In this document: piece by piece, positions 42,973 to 55,592 of the stretch
Layout of the letters: the number at the start of each line of letters is the position of its first letter
Position numbering within the stretch: position 1 is the first letter of the stretch
Assembly (NCBI GenBank): GCA_035048495.1
Contig: CM068547.1
Span: 18,731,913-18,795,912, forward strand
Direction of reading: 5' to 3'
Source: Euptelea pleiosperma
Taxonomy: Eukaryota > Streptophyta > Magnoliopsida > Ranunculales > Eupteleaceae
Length of the DNA stretch: 64,000 bases
Position numbers and translations under genes: made by a program
Notes under the pieces: generated by a model
Told to the model about the DNA's origin: nothing
Databases searched by the model: none
What the model saw: the letters and a program-made list of their open reading frames with translations, nothing else

Positions 42973-43423
42973 ATCTTTTGTCATTTCATGTGGCTTTAAA
43001 GGCCTAGCCCGTCTCTTGGTCATCAGCTCTCCCGCTCTCGTGGTTCTTTGAGCTGGCTCTTTGATCCCCTTGTTCAGCCCGTATGTGGCCCATATCTTCT
43101 AATCCTGGCATGTTGGCTCTTTAAGCTTTGATATTAGGCTTCTATGATCGATGTGGGCTCACAAGTCTCGAGAATGGTCCAATCGGGGTTTCCTATGACA
43201 TAAGAAGCATGTAATGAGACTTAATCAGAACAGCTTAGTATCAAGACTTTTAAAAATGTATTTAATGCATGCAAATATATCATTTTGTCCAGAAAAAGTG
43301 TGTTCTACGCAATGAAAGAGACTCTTACATAGAAAAATGGATAAATAGAGTAGTTTTATGTTGGAGAGTATGATGACACTGAGAGGATAATAGTGGAAAA
43401 TACGCACTTTTAAGCGAATATCA

Positions 43424-44987
43424 CAACCCCCAACCAGCATTTTGCCAATCCTTGGCAATTAGTGCGAAATAAATGAGTTTAAAATGGCTCTGCACATGCT
43501 GCACACTTTTTCATATTAGCTTAAGGAAAACGCCGTTCGTTAATTTATCGTATGGCTGCGAAAACTGTCACGAGGTGGCAAAAAATTGATAAGTTTTAGC
43601 AGGACTACAGATTGATAATCACGACCCAGAATAGTCAGACTTTGCATATGTGTGCTCAATATCATCATCATCCAGTAGTAAAGATGTCCAGGTCACCTTT
43701 AAGTTTTTACGCCTCGACCTCAAATCTCACTTGTAAAACACTCACAATTGAATCACTCGTCAGTGGTTTATCTCTTTTTCTCTCAAGTTATATGTGAGGA
43801 GATATATTTAATATAAAGAGGCAAAAGGACACATATGTTTTATTTCAAAGAAGGACATTTTTAATAAAATTGGATCTCATGACAGGAATATCATTTTACT
43901 CGGGAACATTAGATCAAACTCTATAGCTTTTCCTTCTCCACTCTCCACATTTTATGATTGTGCTATCCTAGAATCAAGTAGGACTTGAATAGGTTGTAAT
44001 GAGGCTTAGGTTAGGTGTAAAAAAATAAGGGAATACAGAATTTCAAAGCTCTGAGAAGATATCTCGATTTTCTTGTATTTTTCTTGCGGGTGGAGCACCA
44101 TTATCCTTTTCTTTTTCCTTTTTTTTTTTCATATTTTTCTCTTTTTTCTCGATATTTCTAAGACTGCTCAATTTCTTTTCAGCTCTTTTTCATACTTTCT
44201 TTTCATATATTCTTTTCGGTCTGAACCACTTGTCTTTTTCTTTATTTTTTTTTACTTTTCTTTTCATGGTACACCCATATCCATTATTTCTCTATTCTTC
44301 TCAAAAGTAGGGTTGTGAGTCATACTTCTTAACTGGACTGGGTTATTGGTTAATGGGCTTAACAAAGAAAGGCTCTTATAAATGGTTCAAAGGTTTTCTA
44401 GTGAAGTATAATTCAGGTAGGTTGAAAGGCTGAAAGGTTTAGAAAAATGGCCTAAGTCATTTTTTAGGGTTTGCACTCTCATGTAACCTATTTTGAATGG
44501 ATATAGAAAAAGGTTCCGTTGTAATAATCCAATTTTGATGTCGTTCCAAGTTCAATGATAAAAAACAAAAGATAGTGAGATCTCTTAACAAAATGTTGCG
44601 GACATGAAGAAATAGTGAGTCAACTTGTGACTTGGAATCGTAGTATAAACCTCTGAATTGATGAAAGGCTCGATAGCGCAATGGGTTAGGTCCTCACAAA
44701 TATTCTTCTAGGATCTCTAGAGATTCTAAACTTAGGATGACTTTGATGTTAAATGTGTACATATTGTGCCAAATCTGAGTTTTTCTAAGTTTTTAAATCT
44801 GCTGTAGTCACACTTGACTTGACTTGACTCAAAGTTAGCATGTAACATGAAAAATGTCATACTTTGTAAAACAATCTCACGGATATTTTCAACTAATCAA
44901 AGTTAGGGTATTTGACACATTTTTTGAAGTTCTAGAAAACTTTGAAAGACATCAGAAACCACCCAAAAACATTTATATATATATATA
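43424..44987. other. Unassigned DNA between two retrotransposon blocks
   Basis: AT-rich, with T-rich stretches near 44100-44270. No ORF with a motif. It may be host DNA into which the nests inserted. The ORF at 44073-44318 is a phenylalanine-rich product of T-rich sequence. Confidence 0.5.
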
Positions 44988-45420
44988 TCAAAATGAAAAC
45001 ATGAGTTTTGTTAAAAACCCACCCCAACCAAAATATAACACCATCCTCGGTGCTCATGACCGGGACATAAAATGATGAAAAAATTGGTAATGATGCAAAG
45101 GTTTAGGGAGTATGTTACCAAGTTGGCAGAAACTCGATAGTGTGTGGTACCTAATGATGGGTATAATGAAAGTACCCGCATGTCCAAAGATATAACACTA
45201 ATAACAAATGTATGAGACTCATGTAAAACAAGTAGAGACTGAGTGAATCCGCAGTCTTCCTGACACCTCAAGTGGAACTGAGACTGCTATCCTATCCCTT
45301 GTCTAGGTATACCTTTGTAAAAGAGGTCTTTCTCAGTGTAGACTGAGAGAAAGACTGTAAGTGCTCTAAGCAGCCCTGCAAAAGCATGGAGTTGAGCTGT
45401 GAGGGATCGAAGCTTCTCAG

Positions 45421-45885
45421 TCAAGACTGAGAGGAGAGCAGTAGTGGGTTCTCTGGCCATGGTTTCAAAGCCACAAACTCATTGAGTTTTGCGGGAATGT
45501 ATTTGAGTGGAGCAAACTCCTGTAGATTAGTAATGCCATAATTGTCTGACTCTGAGATGAAGTTAGGCTCAAAGTGATCATGACACTTGGATAATTTTTC
45601 TTCTAGAGAGTCCAAAAGTAGAATTTCTACGATGTAGGGGTCATCAAAAATATTGATGTCGGGAGGCTGTTGAAAATTAGTGCCATATTCCTCGAGATGT
45701 CCTAATGTGATCGAAGTGTTCCAATCCTTGGTAGGTAATGGTTGGTTCAAGATAGGTCTCCCATTTTCTAGAAAGAGCTCAGTGGTAGGAAGGTCGACAT
45801 CCAGTGCAGAGGTAAAAGCATCAGAGATAGATATGGGAGTGGGTTCCTTTGTTCTTGATCCAGTTGTTGGTGTGGGTAAGGGCAC
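45421..45885 (-). pseudogene. Open frame of 154 codons in a family A interior
   Basis: The translation (starting MPLPTPTTGSRTKEPTPISI) is acidic and has normal amino-acid composition, unlike nearby noise ORFs. It is the downstream part of a longer frame split by the solo LTR at 45887. No domain is recognised; by position it is the C-terminal or post-gag region of an LTR element. The intact length suggests the insertion was recent relative to decay. Confidence 0.4.
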
Positions 45886-45886
45886 C

Positions 45887-47659
45887 TAATATTTACTTAA
45901 AAGTGCATATTTTCCACTATTATCCTCTAAGCGTGGGGTCCACACCCTCTAAACCCTAAGGGGAAGAGAGGCTATAAAAGAGAAAAGAAGGAGAGGGAAG
46001 ACCTCTCTTCCACGTTCTCCATTGAGATTCTCTCCCTTCACCGTCTCTCTCTCCCCTCTCTTCTTCTTCTCCCCACGTCTCACCCCATCTTTTTCCACAC
46101 CTTGCTCTCCACTCAAAAGCCGTTACAGCCACCTCTTCTCTTCTTCTTGCTGTTCTCAACAACAAGACCGCCCTCCACCATGTAACGGACATCCACCAAG
46201 CTGCAATCATTCTGCCACGTTGCTGGTCTGCAACGGTTTTACTACACCGCCTTATGCTCCACCTCCACCGCCTTCTCTCCCACAAATGGTTTCTCCAATA
46301 GCACTGCATCGCCTCTCTCCAGCCGCTTTCTCCTCCACAGCTCCATTGCCGGAGTTGCAAGTCTACAACTCCAGCAAAAAACCAGCAAGGAAATAGAAAA
46401 TAAAAAAAGAAAAGAAGAAAAAAAAGAGATAGAAGAAGAAAAGAGAGGAGGCTTACCTCCTTTAGAGTTGCCATTGTCCTTACCTTGCTGCACTACCGTT
46501 CACACCACCGGACTAGTCCGTCTAGTCCACCATTAGCAACGCCACCCCCATCTCATCCTCCTTCGCCTACTCCTCTCTAAAGCCGTCATCCCCCCAAAAA
46601 ATCAAGGAGAAAAAAAAAAAAGAAAATAAAAGGAAGAAAAGAGAAGAAGACGAAGAGGGAACCAGCACCGGTCTTCATCTTCGACGTCGTCTCCGCCACC
46701 ATCTTCTCCGGCATTCTTTGCCACTGCAACATGCAGCCAAATCCACCATCGCTGCTGCACTTTCGTTCTCCCTCCCACAATGATTTGCTGGCTCCTCCTC
46801 ATCTCCACGTTTCCCCTTGAGCAACCAATAGCAGTAGCAGCTCACTCCTTCCCCTCTTGCACGACCGGACGGGTAACCTTGGCCAGCACCAAGCATCGCC
46901 CCTCTCTTCTCTCCCTTTTCTCTCTCCTAAGTCGAACCCCATTCTCCAAAAAAAAAAAGGGAAAACAGAAAAATAAAAAGGAGAAAAAGAGGGAAGAAGA
47001 AGAGAGAGGAGGATCGTTGTTCTTGATTATCTTCATTCTCTCCACCTGTTGATCACCGCTGCCTGTTTGCTACACCACCACCCTCTCCCATACTTCATTC
47101 TCCACTCAATAGCAGATCTATGGGCAGACCCCATGCTAGGTAAGATCTCAAGGTGAGTCTCTCTCATAGTTTCTCTCTCTAGGTCTTTCTAAAATTTTCT
47201 CTCTAGAATTCTCTATTTAGTTTCTTTCTCTCTCTACTTTCTCTCTCTAGGTTTTACTGCTTTCCTTGATTAATCCCTATTTGATTATTCTTATTTTAAT
47301 GGAGAACATTGTAATAGAATAAGTTTATTTGAATAAATTTCAATTTTCGAGTAGTCTATGTTTCATCTTGAATATTTTGTGCGTTTGGAAAACTTCAATC
47401 TCACCAGGAATGTCTCTCATAAAAAAAGGAATATTTTAAATCCCGGATTCACCATTCTCACCCCTCCATGAATTTCAAAGCAATTTCTGTAAAAAATTCC
47501 ATCATTTCATGTTCTTGTTTGCGCTAACTAACCTCGAGTGCAGATCGACATCCGACACGAATCCCTATACAGATCTAACTCTTGCAGAAAAATTCAAATA
47601 AATTACAAATGTGTTGGAATTAGGGTCGTTCTCTCAACGACGGAAAAACCCTAGTTTCA
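45887..47659 (+). mobile_element. Short family A solo LTR with GCACC target duplication
   Basis: It starts TAATATTTACTTAAAAGTGC and ends AAACCCTAGTTTCA, with GCACC at 45882-45886 and 47660-47664. Only 1773 bp, since it jumps from the first 50 bases to just before the promoter. It has no tRNA-like segment or upstream palindromes, but has CTATAAAAG at 45972-45980 and a GGAGTTGCA-type hairpin at 46349-46374. Confidence 0.9.
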
Positions 47660-47664
47660 GCACC

Positions 47665-48777
47665 ATAGATGGAGACATGGGTTCATCATTCTTGTTGCAC
47701 ACACCATTAGTGGGTAGGAATAGTAGATCTAGGACAGTTGAGATCCTACTATCAAAACACAGCTCAGTGTCATGAAGATCTTCTTCAGGATCAGAGAGAA
47801 TCAGCAGAGTGATAGTGGGAAATAAGCTTCTCTGGGCTAAGTTCAGAATTAGGTGCTTTTAAGGGCACCGAAGATGAAGACACTGGCTCCTAGAGAGTCT
47901 GGCTCGAGCTAGGGGTAGGAATAACTTCTATTTCATCCTGGCAATCCTGGTACTGGGGCCATGGTAGCGAATCCTCCTCAAAGACAGTGGCCATGTCATT
48001 CCCCTCTAGATAAGCGATATGTTGACTAGGGTAGTTGACTTCTGCACTCTCTCACTCTAACTGACATAGACGGTGTTCCAACCTCTCCATGGAGTGTTGT
48101 TGCTGGATGATATACTGAGAGAGAAGGTCTTCTAGGCTAGGTGTGGTAGTAGATTGTGGCAGTGCAGCTAAGGGAAGTTGTGGTGCCAACTCTTGATAGT
48201 AGTCCAAAGGATTATGACAATGGTAGGCCAGTAGTGAGTTTGGGATGGGCTACTGACTCTGGGAATCCTGATGGGTTCACTGTTGACCCAAATATTCAGT
48301 CTGTAGATCTGGCTGGTATTGCGACTACGAGTATTGCCAATCATACGTTCCATTGGGTTGATGAAACCCAGAAGGATAATTATCCTACGGCAGTTACTAC
48401 GGGAGGGCAGACTGTTCCCAATTAAAGCTATGGTGATTCCTATTGTCCGAATAATAAGTGTTATCATAGGAGGTCTGTATTGGAGGTTGAAATGTACTAA
48501 AAGTACAGACCTCTTCTTGGACAGGAGGAAAATATCCAACAGAGTTGAAATTATGCACAGGTTGCTGTACTGCGACACTAAGAGCAAAGACTGAGTTTTT
48601 AAGTTCCTAGAGTACAAATTTGTACTCCGGATCTCCTTGATTATCATACCCCATGGAATTCTGCGAGATTGGAGTATCATGATGATACATAGACTTTTCA
48701 TACCATTGCTGATAGTTATCACCTAGATTCTCACAGAAAGTGTAGTAGGTCTCATACAGAGGCCGTTCATTTGCCAT
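47665..48777 (-). pseudogene. Decayed Tyr/Gln-rich gag-like coding stretch
   Basis: From an ATG at 48777 the minus strand reads MANERPLYETYYTFCENLG and continues, across stops, through Tyr/Asn/Gln-rich sequence to LEDLLSQYIIQQQHSMERLE around 48080-48140. The last part resembles the coiled-coil-like LEDLxxQ...Q region after the gag domain of plant Ty3/gypsy elements. Several stops make it non-coding now. It joins the 45421-45885 frame once the solo LTR is removed. Confidence 0.45.
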
Positions 48778-49679
48778 CAAAGGAGATAGAGGGGTGTGGT
48801 AGACTGACTCTCAGATCGAATCAGTCAAAGGTTCGAACAAGTCAAAAATGAGTATACGCTTGAAAAGCAAGCCCTAGACTTGGGAAGATGTTGCCACAAG
48901 GAGACAGGTGAGTAGTGATCCTAAAAGATGCACAGAGAGCAGAACAAGATAATCCTATGGCTAAAACAAATCATGATAAGTTTGTTGATTTATCTTGTTA
49001 GTTTGTGGGGTAAGGTAGATTATGACAGTGGGCGAACCACTGGTTTATCTTGTTAACTGTCGTACTTGGGTTCTCACTGGGATACACTCTTGAAAAAAAA
49101 TGCTTCAGTACCAACTCAAGTTGATCGCAAGATAATCCGAAGCCTAGACAGACGTGCGGCACATCGGCTGACTTAAATACACCCTAGACTTACTGGATTT
49201 GTCAAGCAATGGAGATGAGTGTTCCCTTAGTATAAGCTAGGGTTGGTTTGTGTTTCTAATCCAACAATTAGCAGACCAACAAAGAACCAGAGAAGCCACT
49301 GGTGAGCTCTATATACTTGAGTAGTAGGGACCTATGGGTGTGTTAGATAACAAGGACCCGCACTCGTGGACTTATTCGACCTGGGATCGATGGAATAACT
49401 AAGTGGATGGGTGTCCTAGAACACCGATCTAGTTTGGCCCTAGCTCTTGATTCTTTTTAATTTAGTGGATCTTGAGGGTCAAGCTCAGCTGGAGTGATGA
49501 GGTAGGTGATGAAATCCCACCAGTTTTAAGAGGAGCTGGGTCTGCTCAATTAGGGTTCAATTATTAACGGCCATCCACGCAAGTCGATTAACTTTTTGTG
49601 AAAGCAAATAAACATGCGGCACTTTAATTCACCCAATTGCACAGTATCACACTTAAGGCGAGGGAAGGGACTTACTTTC

Positions 49680-49776
49680 CATGGGCCACGCCACGGAGTC
49701 ACTTTCGTGGGATAGGGAGGGGTATCCAAATGGGCTTGGGCCCGACTCCACCTCTTTGAGCTTTTGCTCCCTACCT
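49680..49776 (-). promoter_or_regulatory. Candidate structured RNA domain (copy 2)
   Basis: On the minus strand: GGTAGG/CCTATC closing stem with one wobble, GAGC-AAAA-GCTC (49758-49769) and GGGC-CCAA-GCCC (49732-49743), then CCGTGG/CCATGG nearer 49680. GTAAGT follows on the minus strand just left of 49680. Same order as at 40507-40613. Confidence 0.5.
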
Positions 49777-52123
49777 ACTCTTGGATCCTACGCTGCAGAA
49801 AAAGTTAGATCACACGGTCTAGGTATTTGGGATTCTAGTTTGAAGATTCTTGCCTTTTAGGGTTCACAGAGCAAGCATAGAATTTAGGCAAGTGTTGAAT
49901 TATTTTCCAAATTCAGGATGGGTTAAAATTTAGGAATTCCTAGATTGGAAAATTCCTAGATTAGAAAGTTTCCTGAACTTTTGAAGATCTTCCAAGAAAG
50001 ATTTGATTCTAAGATCCCTTATAATTTGGAAAATTTCCCAAAATTGAAATTCTACTAGATTTGGGGTATTTCCTAAGTTTAGAAAATTTCTAAAGATAGA
50101 AATCTCCTAAAGTGGAATCTTCTAAGAGTGGAAACCCTAATTTAACCTAGTTTCAAGATTTTGGAATCTTTCTAAAAATCGTAAATCCTTGATTGGTGAT
50201 TTCTAAAAATCTGTAGAATATAAAACTTTAATTTTTTTGAATTTTTGATTTTCTAATATCACTAAACCCTAGAACAAGATCTAGCAAATATTCAAAAATT
50301 AGAAAGTGTCCTAAGTTATTACAAGTTGCACTCAGCCGTTTGAGGCATTAAAAATAGTAATTAAAAAGTGCTAAAAATAACCAAAATGTTTGAAAGGAAA
50401 GTTTCCAACGATGGAGGTTCCTGCTTGAGTAGCTTCCCTATTCTGTCACTTTCATTCCTTTTCGCACTCCCATACACCCAAGCGGCAGTGGCGCCATTTG
50501 AAACTATGGTTTTTTCGGTCGTTGAGTAGAAACCTGTAATTTCAACACATTTTTAATTATCCGAGACTTTTAACCTATAAAATGAGCAATTTTGCACAGT
50601 GGCTCATGTCGGATGTCGATCCATACTCATGATTAGTCAGATTAGCATACTAAAGAATAGATGAAATGACGGGAAAATTGTAGAGAATGTAACACAATCA
50701 TACTTAAATCATCTTTATTTAACTGAACTCGTCTCTTACAATGAAAATTAGATAAAAATAACTAAACTAGAAAACAATAAGAAAGATTAGGGTAGAGAGA
50801 GAAAATGGGAGGTAGAGAGAGAAAGTGAATATTAAAGAGAGAAAGTAAGAGAAAAGAATAACTAAAGAGAGAAAGTGAAGGGATATAGATCTAGAGAGAG
50901 AAAAGTTAGAGAGAAGAGAGAGAAATTAGAAGATTTTAGAGAGAAATAGAGAAAGAGGAAGATCTTAGAGAGAGAAACTAGAGAGAGGGTCTAAAGAGAA
51001 GGAGAAAGGAAAAGAGGGGTATGACAATTACCTTGAAAACTTAACGATGAGAGATGGGATCGGATCGTGGACATGTGGCATGGCTAACAAGGTAGCACAC
51101 GGCTGTGGAGGAAGTTGCAGATGTGGATCTTCGATTGTGAAGTGAACCAGCCACGTGATGAGAAGCCACCACGTTGCTGATTGAGATGGATGTGCTTGGT
51201 ATTGGTGCAGGAGTGAACGATTGGGTGTATCAAGCCTTGACCATGAAAATGAGGCTTTAAGTGGTGGTTGCAATGCACCTGCAAACATGGATGGCTGGTG
51301 TAAGATGCAAGTCGCAGGCGGTATGGTGGTTGTTGCCGATGTACACCATGAAAGGTGAGCAGTGAGAGAATCTTCAAGGGCACACATGCACACTGCGACA
51401 AATGAAAGAGGCGATGGCTAGAAGAGCAGGGGTGTAGTAGCAACCTTTTGGAGATGGTGCTTGGACTTGGGGAGGAGCCAAGAATGCCGTTTCTAGTCCA
51501 CCAGCAGGTTGGCAGGGATGGTGTTGCAGGCGGGGTTATGGCGGAAGGAAGAACAAGAGAAAGATGATGGCTTGGAGAGGAGGAGTCAACAATGGCGGTG
51601 GTGGTTGCAAGTTGCAACACCATCAGCATTTCAGAGAGAGGGGAGAGAAGAGAATGAGATGTGGGGGGATTCTCATCGAGAGAAAGAGAAGGAGGTTGGG
51701 AATGGAAGGGTTGCTAGTTTTTACGGCGCGTAGCAGCAAGATAGAGAGCTTGGCCGGAGAAGATGGTCTAGTTCAGCCATGTGTGGCGGTTGGTGGCTTG
51801 CTGGTTGGAAGATGAGCAGCTTGCTATCCGAGCATTTGGAGAGGGGTCTTCACGGTGGTTGCAGGCTGTCTCTGTTGCAGATCTAACCGATTTTGACGAG
51901 GAGGAGATGCTGAACGAGAATTTAATAGGTGGTGCAGCCATTGTTTTTACAGCCAGCGGTTCTTAGAGAGGAGAAAGTGATCATTTAGAGAGATAGAGAG
52001 TGAAAAACGGACGGCTAGCAGAAGTGAGAGCAAGAGAGGAAAGGAAAGGAGATGGTCCTCTAGAGTGTCAGGTGGTTTTGAAGATCGACAATGAGAGAAA
52101 GGTGGTTGTTGAACCAGGTTCGG

Positions 52124-52149
52124 CAGGAGTTGTAGACCTACAACTCCGG
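52124..52149 (-). other. GGAGTTGTAG hairpin in a minus-strand family A LTR
   Basis: Arms (C)AGGAGTTGTAG and CTACAACTCC with a two-base spacer. The G to A/T changes on both arms keep pairing. Confidence 0.65.
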
Positions 52150-52973
52150 CGGTGATTTAGAGAAGATGAAGGGTAGGTGTGTTGCCGGCGTTGCTTACCA
52201 GAAGAAGAAGAAAAAGAAGAGGAGGACGCTCCACAAGTTCGCCGGCGATGGCACGCCAGAGAAGAAGAGGAAGAGGAAGAAGAAGAAAGAAGAAAGAAAA
52301 AAGAGAAGAAGAGAAGGGGAGGGGGTTGGGGTTCTTTTTAAGGGAGAAACCCATAGTTTCTAAATTTTTATTTTTTTATTTTCTCATTTTTTTATTTTTT
52401 TATTTTTTTTTATTTTGAAGAATGATTAGTGGGTTGCAGGCTCGGGCTTGTGGTTTATGGGCCGTTTGGCCATGAGGTTTATGGCCCCTTGTGAGGCCGT
52501 GGTCCTCATGTGAAAGGGTTGTTTGGCCATGGGGTTTGTGAGTTAGGGTGCGTTTGGTCGCCAAGGGAGAAAAATGCATTCTTCTCATGAAACACCCATC
52601 AAGGAAAATGATTTTTTCTTTCCTCGAAGATCGAGCTATGTGCTCTCAGTTACATTCAACCGTTTGATGCATCTCTATACAATTAAACACTCCCGAAGGA
52701 TTGAGATTTTACACTGGAGATCGGGTGGGTGATCGGATGGACGATTGAATGATTGGTGGCATGATCGGATGGTAGGATGGATAGATCAGATGGTGATCGA
52801 ACGGTGGATTTGATGGGTGATGATGATACGTCAAGGGGAGAGAGATGGTTAGAGCTAGGAGAAAGGAAATTAGGATTTTAGAGAAAGGAGAGATAACTAG
52901 GATTTTAGAGAGAGCAAAGAGAATTAGGGGGTGGGAGAGAAAATATCAGAAAATAGAGAGAAAAGCACTGGCA

Positions 52974-53037
52974 GAGGTTCTAGAACCCGGGTCTTCAATC
53001 TATCCTTTAGTTGAGCTTCACCAATATAGCAGGACAA
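52974..53037 (-). promoter_or_regulatory. tRNA-like segment, family A LTR
   Basis: Minus-strand GCTATATTGGTGAAGCTC and GGGTTCTAGAACC stand at A-box and B-box places. Confidence 0.45.
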
Positions 53038-55233
53038 CATCTTTTGTCATTTCATGTGGCTTTAAAGGCTTAGCCCGTCTCTTGGTCATCAGCTCTCCCT
53101 CTCTCGTGGTTCTTTGGGCTGGCTCTTTGATCCCCTTGTTCAGCCCGTACGTGGCCTATATCTTCTAATCCTAGCCTATTGACTCTTTAAACTTTGATAT
53201 TAGGCTTCTATGATCGATGTGGGCCCGCAAGTCTCAAAAATCATCCAATCGGGGTTTTCTATGACAGAAGAAGCACGTAATGAGACTTAATCAGAATGGC
53301 TTAATATCTAGACTTCTAAAAATGTCTTTAATGCATGCAAATATACCATTTCGTCCAGAAAAATCTGTTCTACGCAATAAAAGAGACTCTTATATAAAAA
53401 AGTGGATAAATAGAGTAGGTACGTAAGAGAGTGTGATAACATCGAGAGGATAATAGTGGAAAATACGCACTTTTAAGCGAATATCATCGACCCTTACAAA
53501 TGTTGTTGATGTTGGTGTAGTGGTTTGGGTGGAGAAAGGGGAAACGTTGCAGTCCAGCAACTTGACATCCACTGTGGATGGTTGAGATCCCCTACAGGGT
53601 TGGTCCGTGGCTGGAGATGGACTGCAAGTTTTAAGAGGGAAGCTAATAGCTTCCTCCTTCTCTCTACTCCTTCTTCTTCTTCTTTTCTTTCTCCTCTTCT
53701 TTTTCTATTTTTTTTTGCAAGGACGGCTTGTTGAGAGAGGAAGAGAGATGTGGTTTTTTTGATGGAGAGGGAGACGTTAAGTGCATCTAGCGTTTACGGC
53801 GAATCCGTGAATCAATGAGAAGATGACGAGTAGGTGGTGGCTATTGGAGGGAGATGGATGTGGCATGTGATGGTTGGAGATCATGGCTTCTCCTTTTGGT
53901 GTTGCAGGTGGTAGATCCAGGAAGAGACGAACCAAGGGCGGCTTCACAAGGGGGTGATCAGCAAGGGATGGAAGCTAGGTTCGTTGGTGATCGTGGCAGA
54001 CACTCCAGTAACGATGAAGGGTGAGAGAAGGGACGGACTGAAACATGAAGAGATGCCGCCGTGGAGTTGCAATCTAGTGGCTGCGTGGTGGAAAAGGAAA
54101 GGAGGATGGTGGTCTGTACTTGGGGGGCTTTTACGATGGCATGTGCAGCCGTGATGGACAGAAGTTGCAAGTTTTGGAAACCTGCAACTCTGGTGGTGGT
54201 GTGAAAGTAGGGTTTTTCCGTCGTTGAGAGAACGACCCTAATCTCAATACATTTGTAATTTCGATCTGATTTAATTCCTGCAAAATATGAACTTTTGTAT
54301 AGGGATTCGTGTCGGATGTCGATCCGCACTCGGGATTAGTAGGATTGGCACATTAAAGAACACATGAAATGACGGAAAAATTTCAAGAATTAAATAGATA
54401 AAAATAAACTTCATCATTCATTAATCAAAATGTCCTTACAATATCTGAATACAAATGAGCAATAATCAAAACTAGAATACAAAGCATTCTAGAGAGAGAA
54501 AAATAGAAAGAGAATAGGTAGAGAGAAGATGAGAGGAGAGGCATTTTAGAGAGAAAATAGAAGGTTATAAAGAGAAAGAGATGGAGGTAGAGAGAGAAAC
54601 TAAGGTTTCTAGAGAGAGAAGAGAAACCCTAAAGAGAGAAAGTGGGAGTTACCTTGGAGTTGTATCGGCTAGTGAAGAAGGTGGATCGGTCATATGATGT
54701 GAAGGACCCAATCGGCCATACAATGAAGATCGGCTCGATCGGACATGGAGGTGCACTTGTAGGAGTCTATTTGGCAGCCTGAATGGTGGGGAAGATCAGC
54801 AAGGTTGCTGGGTAGTTGGTGCATGGTTCGGCCAAGAAAAGATGGAGTCAGTATGGTGGTGAGGTGGGCAGTTCGCTAGAGTAGAGGGTAGCAGGCTGCC
54901 GCCCAACGGTGTGGGGGATGAAGATGGTGGTGGATGTGTCGCCCGGAGGGTTGCAGCTTAGAAGGAAACTTCCAAGCGGTTTCGAAAAGTGGAGAAGTGG
55001 TTGCTGGTCTACTTGCAGGTGGGAAATAGGGGATCCCGAACCAGCAGGTGAAGGAGTAGATTGAAGATCGACCGGTCGGAGTTGCTGGTCCGTGCACCAG
55101 CAAAGGAGAAACCATGAGCGTTTACGGCTATGATTTGTTGGGTAACACGGCGGTGATGAAACGGTGGGGGAGTTATAGGCGGAGATTGCAGCACGCACAG
55201 GTGGATGGAGGCGGTGGTGGAGCGCGCAGGTGA

Positions 55234-55259
55234 CCGGAGTTGCAGGTGTGCAACTCCGG
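55234..55259 (-). other. GGAGTTGCA hairpin
   Basis: Arms CCGGAGTTGCA / TGCAACTCCGG, loop of four bases. Confidence 0.8.
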
Positions 55260-55566
55260 CGTAAAAAAAAAAAAAAAAAAAAAAGAAAAGAAGAAGGGGG
55301 AGAAGAAGAAGAAGGAGGGGAAGAAGGAGGAGTTTTTACCTGCTGCTCGGAGCGTCAATGTTGGTGGTGGCTCCAATGGAGGACCCCTGGTGTTAACGAT
55401 GGTGGTGGGCGGTAGAGAAGAAGAAGTTGCTGTTGAGGTCGCCGGTGGTGCAAGGAGCAGGCGGTGGAGCTCGCAGCAACAGTGGAGCTCGCAGCAGCAG
55501 TGGAGGAATAGCAGCAGAGAAGGAGGAGAAAGAGGAGAAGGAAGGGAGAGGAAGAAGGGGAGATGG

Positions 55567-55592
55567 CCGGAGTTGTAGACCTGCAACTCCGG
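55567..55592 (-). other. GGAGTTG hairpin, second copy in this LTR
   Basis: Arms CCGGAGTTGTAG / CTGCAACTCCGG, with one T-G wobble-type position. Confidence 0.75.

Larger units (their letters stand above)
32274..43423 (-). mobile_element. Family A LTR split by two later insertions
   Basis: Segments 32274-32473, 35118-36502 and 42275-43423 make one minus-strand LTR of about 2.7 kb. It starts on the right (TGATATTCGCTTAAAAGTGC read on the minus strand, ending at 43423) and ends on the left at 32274. It is interrupted by the solo LTR at 32474-35112 and the element at 36503-42269. The joined sequence around each insertion reads continuously against the copy at 50499-53486. Outer flanks CCGAC and CAACC do not match, so no target duplication survives. 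Confidence 0.8.
44988..53486 (-). mobile_element. Family A element on the minus strand, 5' LTR plus interior
   Basis: The 5' LTR is 50499-53486 (2988 bp) and the primer site TGGCGCCACTGCCGCTTGGG lies at 50478-50497. The interior runs to a polypurine-like GGTTGGGGTGGG (45018-45029) and AACAAAACTCATGTTTTCATTTTGA, where it stops without a 3' LTR. A solo LTR (45887-47659) lies inside. TCGAC stands at the outer right edge (53487-53491), but no partner was found on the left. Remnants of two coding stretches suggest it once carried a gag-like protein. Confidence 0.75.
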
